In this document: positions 58,801-64,000 of the stretch, piece by piece
How the letters are laid out: each line of letters opens with the position of its first letter
Numbering within the stretch: the first letter of the stretch is position 1
Source of the DNA: Heterodera schachtii
Lineage: Eukaryota; Nematoda; Chromadorea; Rhabditida; Heteroderidae
Length of the DNA stretch: 64,000 nt
Direction of reading: 5' to 3'
NCBI GenBank assembly: GCA_023374025.1
Contig: SIJG01000005.1
Span: 608,356 to 672,355 of the forward strand
Translations under genes and position numbers: made by a program
Notes under the pieces: model-generated
What the model saw: the letters and a program-made list of their open reading frames with translations, nothing else
Databases searched by the model: none
Told to the model about the DNA's origin: nothing

Positions 58801-61800
58801 TTTGGTTTCTAAAATTGGTGACACAAAATGATAGGTCTATTTTCAAAAAAAAAAAAAAAAATCATAAAATCAGTAAATTGTAAGCACTAAATTTGAAACT
58901 TATGAAAAAAAGTCTTATATACCAAGTTAATCAGACCACCTCCTCAATCGTAGTCTGGAAACCCAACAAATAACTTGAAAATGAAAAATTTTCAAAAAAA
59001 AAAAACTTAGGGGGGATGAAAAAATTTTCCCTTAAAAAAATCATTAAGCCCATTTAAAATAGCATAAAATTTTCTACAGACTTTTTTGAATATTAAAGTA
59101 GGGTTAAGCCCCGACCCCGAGCTCCCCGACCCCGATCCCCGACATTTTTGGGCCTATTCCCCGCCCCGACCCACGACATGTCGCCCCCCGAGGGCTCGGG
59201 GCTTAACCCTATATTAAAGGTACATTTTTTTCAAAAGGAATAAAATGCCCTGCCAATTTTTTAGGATTTTTTTTTTGTTGCCTTTCTCAAATTTAAATGA
59301 AAATTTTTACAGTATAATAAATTTGAATAAAAAATATATATATATATATATTTGTTAAATTGTTTCCACCTCAAAACGATTTTCGGTCATCCAAAATGAA
59401 TGGTGACGCCGATTTTGTAAATCCCACGGATCCGGCAAATGCACTTGGACACCGCCATTTGAATTGTTGGCAAATGTATTGGACCAAAAATTCCAGTGGA
59501 ACACATTGGCACTGGCGAACTGTCAAAAAATGGGGAATTTTATTTTATTTGGCTGCCCAAAGTCAATTTCCGATTTATTTTTTAAATTAAATTCGCTTTT
59601 TTATCCCAATCTTATTTTACAAAGTTGCCCAACCCCATTAAATGATACAGAAGTAATGCAAGGATAAGAGTGATAAGCTAATATGTTGCACAAGGCGAAG
59701 CTAGCTAGCTACAAGACCAATTTCAATTTTAAAATTTTTAGAATTATTTTCAGTTTAAATTTTTAACCATTTTTTTTTTGCCATTTGTTATAGGGTAATT
59801 TTCATAAATCATCAAAAAATTATTGTTTTGTGGATTTAAAAATTTCAATCTCCTTACTTATTAGGTATTTAGTTCTTAAATTTCGGATTTTTTATATGAA
59901 AATTGTATTAAAAAAAATTCATATTTCAATTTTAATATAATATTATTTATTCATCTAATTTTTTTTTCTTTACCAAATCTCGATGTGTGTCCAAAATTGG
60001 GCCTTGATTCTCGACAATTGAACAATTGTCAATGTGCCATCCAATCTCGGCAAACTGAGTACCGTCCAGTACAGCATGGTCAGGCGAATGCACCCAAATG
60101 ACGGCCTCCGAATTGTGGGTGAAATTCACACGTTGGAACCACAGCTTTTCCGTTGAATACCTAAAATTACACAATATTTAAATACAGGTAATGTTGATAC
60201 GATTACCACCGTACCTGTTTGTCAACATTGTTCCATCCAGCGTTGTTTGGTTACTGTAATGTGCGGCGGAAACACCGTATTGGTTGGCGCGAATCACCGA
60301 ATCATAAACTAAACGGGCATTTATAAGCAATAAGTTTACTATTTTTTTTTTGATATTTTTTGATGATATTTAAGATAGTGATGGGTCAAGGGCGTAGGCA
60401 GGGGGGGGGGCAGGGGGCCCGCCCCCCCCCCCCCCCCCGAAACTCAAAAAGTAAAAAATTTTCAGTAAATTTTTTTGAAATTTTAAGCAATTTTCTTAAC
60501 AAAATTGCATTAAAATAACTCAAAAATTTCCCCGGCGGCGCCTATCGGCACCGCCGGACCCCCATTTACCATATTTTTGAAAAATGGAGGCCAAAATGGC
60601 AAAAAATAGTAATTTTTTGGCGAAAAACGGCGAAAAATTTTGTAAAATACACCCCATAATTCGGGATTTCAAAAAACCAAAAATACACCCCCTAAAAATC
60701 GACTTAAAAAAGAAAAATACACCCCTAAAAATCGAATTTTTGACTTCAGCCCCCCCCCCCCCCAAAGCCAAGGGTCTGGCTACGCCCTTGGGATGGGTTG
60801 ATTATGCGCTGATTAAGACTTGAATCCCGAAAAAAAAAATTGAAAAACCTGGTTTGGATTTAAATGTATTGTAAGCAAGTATTTGTGTAATTAAGGCGAT
60901 GCCAACAATTTTGGATTTTTTTATTTATAGAAAATTAAAATTTCCAAGAAAGATCAATCCTTTTTTAAGTGATGATTGGGGGTGGCTAAAACTTGAATTA
61001 CATTGTTATTATTAGAGACCGGATTTTTATGTGCTAAAAATCCTGAAATATGTAATAAAATATGTGCTAAAAAATATGCTAAAACCCAAAAAAATGCCAA
61101 AATATGTGCCAAAAATTGGGAAAAATCCGGTGTATTTATGCATAAAAATCCAGAAAAATTTTATTCTTTATCTTTTTCGCCCCGCAGAATAACAAATCAA
61201 ATACATTTGGAGGTGTTCTTGGTTAACATCCTTTTTTTCTGAAAAAATTATTTTGTAAATTCGAAATCCCATGCCGAAATAAGGGTCGAATTCGATTTAG
61301 TTCTACTTTTTGCATCCGAAACAAATTTTAAAAATGCTGTAAGAAATGGGCAAAAATTTTGATTTTTTTTAAGGGCATATTTTTCATTTTCTCGTATTTT
61401 TTTTTTTACGATTTTGCCCAAAAATGCCAAAATATATGCAAAATATATGCCAAAACACCCGAAATATGTGCGATATGTTTTTATGTGCCAAAATGCCAAA
61501 ATATGTGTTTTTATGTTTTTATAAGTCGCTCTAAATCGAAAATTGTTCGGAGAAAATGCTATTGTTGGGCTTCTCTCGCCATAACTAAGCCGCAGAAAAA
61601 ATATGTAAAAACATAAAAATCCCGGTCTCTAGTTATTATCATTATACAGAATTATATTGTTATATTATTATTATACATATATCTTTTTTAATATTTAAAA
61701 TGCGAATACATATTTTACAATTCGATTAAATCAAAATTTCTTTCGCACGCTGTCGGAAAATTAAAAAATATATATAATTATTTAAATTAATATTTTAATA

Positions 61801-63254
61801 TTTGTCCACCAACCAACCATGCACAAATTGGTCCAAATATTCTTGCGCATCCAAAAACAGTACGAGAAGCATCAGTGACGGGGCGCCATGGGAGCGACGG
61901 TAAACCATGCGAAGACGGGGACCATGGGCCATCAGTGGAAAATGGATGGCCTGGTGCCGGACACTCCAACGCCTGATCAATTTGCATAGAAAATTGATCG
62001 GCGCCACAGTAATAAAGGCTTATGGTCGGATTAAGCAATCAAACCCAATCTGTGATACGGTAATCCCCAAGACAAATATTAAGGTAAAACAAGACCGTAA
62101 CAGGACAGGCATAACCACGGGGGAGAGGGGAACCCGAAGGCCATTTTTTTTTGATCTCTACCCTAAAATATTTTTAAAAAAAATGCAATTTATCTTTTGA
62201 TCAAATTTCCGAAAAATTTAACCGGAATCTACCCCTCCCTCCAACTTCCATGATTACTGGCCTCACTGTGGTTTTTTTTGAAATTGGTTTTAAAAAGAGA
62301 ATTTTTTGATAACGTTCAAAAAACATCGATCACCTGAAATGACAAATTTCTAATATAGTATTCAGGAAATCTAGATTTTTTCGAGCCTATCCTGGACCTG
62401 GTTTTTTTTTTTTTAATATTTGGCCTAGCCAAGATTCTCTGGCAAAAATCTAAGAAAATCCAGGTGATTTTACCGATTTGTTTGACGGTCCTCAAAAATT
62501 GCATCCTCATCACTGTCATTTGCAGCACGATTGACAATTTGTACAACCAGCTTTGGTGGTAGTCCATATTCATGGCCAACAGCCTCCAATTCCAACTCAA
62601 AATGGCACGGCTTGGACAATGCTAAAATTAAAAATTTTGAAAAAAAAAAAACTAAATTTAAATAAAAATATTTCTAATTTATAATCAAAAATAAAAATAT
62701 TTTTTGAGGCAAAAAAACGATTTTTTTTGGCAAAAATCAGTAAAAAAAAAAGATAATGAACATAGATCGAATGGGACTGGATTTTAATATAAAAAGGCCT
62801 AAAAACATTTTAAATAATTTAAGTTAATAAAAGTTATTAAATTAGAGCTTTTTTTGATCGGAAAATCGGTAAAGAAAAATTTATGGGTGATAATTACCGA
62901 ATAAATTTTTACCGTAACCGAAAAGCCACATTTTCCGCATTTATATTATGTAAAAAAAACTTACCCTCTGGGCATTCCGCGCTCGGATGGGCAACCAAAA
63001 ATTTGCGTTGGTCCAACTGAGACTCAAAAAACTGTAGCCGGTGATGCCGATACTGTTTTTGCTGATTGTGCCCGTCTACTACGGTAGTTATGGTTTCTGA
63101 TGATTGTAATGATGGTGGTATCAAATAAATGCCGTTCGCCTCCAGCTCGGGCTGTTCAGCACGGTCAAGCCATGAGACAATGTTGCGCTGGAGTACTGGT
63201 GGAAATCTGCGGGTGATACCGTACCCCGGCCTCGCCGTTGTGCTCAATTCGCAA
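34841..63254 (-). CDS. Bark beetle/Anakonda-like giant transmembrane protein, 5' partial
   Basis: At least 43 exons (about 1,860 codons), 5' to 3': 62965-63254, 62474-62621, 61818-61972, 60215-60308, 59974-60160, 59370-59519, 58390-58485, 57758-57913, 57152-57261, 56965-57091, 56408-56493, 56222-56344, 55720-55891, 54607-54752, 53823-54102, 53185-53305, 52568-52675, 52365-52513, 51727-51777, 49721-49882, 48826-48969, 48144-48364, 47588-47652, 46912-47042, 46353-46466, 45538-45671, 45200-45287, 44991-45084, 44397-44548, 43671-43843, 43097-43172, 42935-43037, 42504-42579, 42129-42216, 41749-41814, 40593-40725, 39976-40166, 39562-39634, 39346-39428, 38785-~38926, 37327-37414, 36891-36952, 34841-35018. 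Phases agree at all junctions except around the 38.8-kb exon. Layout is beta-helix, SRCR, beta-helix, C-type-lectin-like, TM, tail, as known for Drosophila Bark/Anakonda at tricellular junctions. A junction role here is inferred from family. Confidence 0.82.
35056..35961. mobile_element. hAT-like element (CAGGGCGGCCAAG family)
   Basis: 906 bp with ends CAGGGCGGCCAAG / CTTGGCCGCCCTG and exact 8-bp duplication GTATAATT (35048-35055, 35962-35969). The interior is a tandem array of four ~125-bp units, each with a GC palindrome (gcggtgccgataggcgccgc) and a gttaacagattt word. It lies in the last intron of the Bark-like gene. Confidence 0.88.
36366..36753. mobile_element. MITE, AAGGGCGTAGGC family, copy 1
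   Basis: Ends AAGGGCGTAGGC and GGCTACGCCCTT with duplication GCGCCTTA (2 extra bases at the left junction). Inside are long G and C runs, one GC palindrome (cggcggcgcctttcggcacc) and 'tacaccc(c)taaaaatcga' repeats. It lies in the Bark-like gene's last intron. Two relatives are at 51,841 and 60,388. Confidence 0.82.
37815..38612. mobile_element. hAT-like element (CAGGGCTCCCAGAT family)
   Basis: 798 bp with ends CAGGGCTCCCAGAT / ATCTGGGAGCCCTG and exact 8-bp duplication TTAATGAC (37807-37814, 38613-38620). It contains two GC palindrome units (~38,086 and ~38,216) of the same type as the elements at 20,186 and 35,056, and 'aaaagtctca/aaatcctca' repeats near its ends. Intronic. Confidence 0.88.
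39976..40166 (-). other. Bark-like gene: transmembrane exon
   Basis: After GTQPYREPLLWRRD the exon encodes a ~23-residue hydrophobic helix (FLIACICLITLLSTIVTIAC), then a basic stop-transfer cluster WRRKRRK. This predicts a single-pass type I topology with the large domains outside the cell. Confidence 0.85.
41091..41162 (+). tRNA. tRNA-His (GTG), copy 1
   Basis: 72-nt cloverleaf: acceptor GCCCACG/CGTGGGC, D arm with TAGTATAGTGGTTAGTA, anticodon stem CCACG/CGTGG around loop TTGTGGC with anticodon GTG at 41124-41126, T arm GCAGG-TTCGATT-CCTGC. Intronless. The extra 5' G of mature tRNA-His would be added enzymatically. T-rich terminator (ctcttttttgg) downstream. It lies antisense inside the intron 40726-41748 of the Bark-like gene. 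Confidence 0.96.
41556..41627 (+). tRNA. tRNA-His (GTG), copy 2
   Basis: Identical in sequence to copy 1, 465 bp further on, with the same upstream (tgagttttgtaca) and downstream (actctcttttttggattttt) context. Anticodon GTG at 41589-41591. Confidence 0.96.
47231..47450. repeat. 59-bp minisatellite in a Bark-like gene intron
   Basis: About 3.7 copies of a ~59-bp unit built from two half-units, 'aggatttgggatttttgtgg / cttggtcca' and 'aaagatttaggattttc / acgacttggtcca', in the intron between exons 46912-47042 and 47588-47652. Open frames across it are repeat artefacts. Confidence 0.88.
50311..50670. mobile_element. Long near-perfect foldback element
   Basis: Two ~170-bp arms in inverted orientation, each with three spaced words of the type gaaatcacgccgg / gacaaaatcacgccg, then A/T-rich inner arms meeting near 50,490. 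A hairpin of this length in an intron transcript would be very stable. Target duplication not identified. Intronic in the Bark-like gene. Confidence 0.75.
51152..51535. mobile_element. Foldback MITE (GACGTTAGTCAAAAA family)
   Basis: Ends contain ggtgct..gacgttagtcaaaaa and its reverse complement (tttttgactaacgtc..agcacc). The interior has the inverted 'tcgatagcactaagtg' / 'cacatagggctatcga' core shared by several other elements here. Intronic. Confidence 0.7.
51841..52080. mobile_element. MITE, AAGGGCGTAGGC family, copy 2
   Basis: Inverted relative to copies 1 and 3: starts aaaggcgtagccagaccc and ends ccctgcctacgccctt. Flanks cttgacata / cttggcata suggest an aged target duplication. It lacks the GC palindrome, so it is internally deleted. 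Intronic. Confidence 0.78.
52568..54102 (-). other. Bark-like gene: SRCR domain (exons 15-17)
   Basis: Typical scavenger-receptor Cys-rich order: LSVRLIEQG, GFLFIYNGTSGEMVPSCD, RNAQVVCRELGFGPQNAYSW, ECRGFERRLESCALRL. Exon 16 ends at an off-consensus donor (G|GTTGGG) and exon 17 at a GC donor (G|GCAAAA). Both are required to keep frame and family sequence. Extracellular by topology. Confidence 0.8.
54884..55269. mobile_element. hAT-like MITE (GGCCACTTCGG family)
   Basis: 386 bp with ends ggccacttcggtgcgggcc / ggtccgcgccgaagtgacc and exact 8-bp duplication GTAATAAC (54876-54883, 55270-55277, sharing one end base). The interior has the 'cattcgatagctcttgag' / 'agagcttgcaaatgatgcc' foldback core. 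Intronic. Confidence 0.83.
59099..59211. mobile_element. hAT-like MITE (TAGGGTTAAGCCC family), copy 2, short
   Basis: 113 bp with ends TAGGGTTAAGCCCCGAC / GGGGCTTAACCCTA and exact 8-bp duplication TATTAAAG. Same family as 32,372 but lacking the GC palindrome region. Intronic in the Bark-like gene. Confidence 0.85.
60388..60789. mobile_element. MITE, AAGGGCGTAGGC family, copy 3
   Basis: Same orientation and interior as copy 1 at 36,366, including long G/C runs and one GC palindrome (cggcggcgcctatcggcacc). Ends AAGGGCGTAGGC / GCTACGCCCTT; flanking gatgggt(c/t) repeated with two extra bases at one junction. Intronic. Confidence 0.82.
61013..61631. mobile_element. hAT-like element (TAGAGACCGG family)
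   Basis: 619 bp with ends TAGAGACCGGATTTTTATG / CATAAAAATCCCGGTCTCTA and exact 8-bp duplication GTTATTAT (61005-61012, 61632-61639). The interior is built from 'aaatatgtgccaaaa' words. TAGAG ends with 8-bp duplications are known in hAT elements. Intronic. Related 'gcatatttt' words at 31.2-31.7 kb suggest a decayed relative there. Confidence 0.88.
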
Positions 63255-64000
63255 CTGTAATTTTATACCAAAGGAGTGATTTTCTAGAAAATAAATTAAA
63301 GTTTTTTTGAGATTCCTTCATCATTTTTGAAAATTTTGACAATGCCGAACAACGTAGACGAGAAAATTAAACAAAAAATTGCAAAAATTTTAAATAAATA
63401 TAAAATGGATTTTTTTTTCGGAAATTCTTAGGCACCTAGGACTTAAAATCGGAAAATTCGCAAAAGAATTTCGCAAAATTCGAACCCATTTCTAATGCTG
63501 TGGAGGAGAACTACAAAAATTAGCTTCCACATATGGCTCTGCTACTAAATAGGGGTGAAGTAAAAAATTATAGAAAAATATATATTTTTTTTTAATTTTC
63601 CGAGGGGGGGGGATGGAAAAAATGATAAATTTTCTTGCATTTTTCGGGTTTATATTGCAATTAGAAAAAATTTCAGTTTGGTCAATATTTACTTAAATAT
63701 TTTGGCATTTTTTTTTCTTAAATATTATTTAAAACTTTAGAGATTTTTTAAAAATATAAATCCTCGCCCTAATGATGATTAGGGCTCCAATTTATAGTTG
63801 CTAAAAAATGCCAAAATAATTAATTTTTAGTTTCTAAAAAACCCCCAAAATAGTTGCTAAAAATGGGTAAATAGTTGCTAAAAATTTTCAAATTTAGGGA
63901 TATAAAATGACAAATTTTATTCAAAAAAGGAAAAAAAAAATAGGCCAAATCAGTATTGAGCTAAATAATTTTTAAAATCACAAATTCTTACCAAAAATAA
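63255..64000. other. Intron of the Bark-like gene, running off the window
   Basis: The acceptor (attacag) for the first visible exon is at its left edge. No further exon recognised. From ~63,770 the sequence has 'tagttgctaaaaa' repeats like those inside the putative element at 3,173. Remaining 5' exons, including any signal peptide, must lie beyond 64,000. Confidence 0.5.

Larger units (their letters stand above)
54607..63254 (-). other. Bark-like gene: CUB-like region and first beta-helix (exons 1-14 visible)
   Basis: The first three visible exons encode a beta-rich region (LELEAVGHEYGLPPKLVVQI; HFPLMAHGPRLRMVYRR) that looks CUB-like. Exons from 60,308 give beta-helix turns with repeated N/F spacing: NQYGVSAAHYSN, ANVFHWNFWSNTFANNS, FANISSNNFTDN, IGIFGAQKVAIHFNRF. 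Then come the family's NATHNFWG and FDVDDWNSF motifs and DLTIMPGATLTIEKNVEV. Joining exon 3 to exon 4 needs a GTTGGT donor; reading through would instead give a stop (61,795), so an alternative short isoform or a separate gene end there cannot be excluded. Confidence 0.7.

Noticed and set aside
58760..58850. Possible extra Bark-like exon (ACCTATCATTTTG... with an acceptor-like aaaatag)
   Set aside because: It reaches a stop without a usable donor, and exons 59370-59519 and 58390-58485 already join in phase with continuous family sequence.
61248..61616. Open frames on both strands with KICAKNPEI-type repeats
   Set aside because: They arise from the 'aaatatgtgccaaaa' repeats inside the hAT-like element 61013-61631.

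Overview
The window is nuclear DNA of a small AT-rich eukaryote, almost certainly a nematode. Genes have many short exons, GT-AG introns plus several GC-AG or off-consensus donors, and very AT-rich introns full of short inverted-repeat transposons. A tylenchid plant parasite is my best guess from the expanded family of predicted secreted proteins, but nothing here proves the species.

Layout. 0-1.5 kb: purine-rich sequence and a possible solo or truncated LTR. 2.1-3.1 kb and 13.5-26.5 kb: a dispersed family of at least seven loci coding for a signal peptide, an acidic Asn/Gln-rich linker with a conserved FDQIFGQRWD-type motif, and up to four helix-turn-helix-like modules, the last on its own exon. 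Copies A (2.2 kb, +) and C (17.4-18.6 kb, -) are intact; the others carry frameshifts, nonsense changes, deletions or transposon insertions. I do not recognise this family; it is the strongest candidate for something undescribed. 4.15-12.2 kb: a recent Ty3/Gypsy LTR retrotransposon (minus strand) with near-identical LTRs, a broken reverse transcriptase, and an unusual C-terminal extension after integrase that looks SGNH-hydrolase-like.

27.7-33.8 kb (-): a seven-exon gene for FAD synthase (PAPS-reductase-type domain), reconstructed by splice phase; one extra A in an A7 run breaks its sixth exon. 34.8 kb to beyond 63.25 kb (-): one giant gene of at least 43 exons, about 1,860 codons visible, matching the Bark beetle/Anakonda family: parallel beta-helix regions, an SRCR domain, a C-type-lectin-like domain, one transmembrane segment and a Ser-rich cytoplasmic tail. 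The 5' end is outside the window. Two nearly identical tRNA-His(GTG) genes lie on the opposite strand in one of its introns.

The introns and spacers hold many non-autonomous DNA transposons, most with 8-bp target duplications (hAT-like), several sharing internal GC-rich palindromic cores although their termini differ. All gene structures were built by hand from splice signals and reading phase; no database search was possible.
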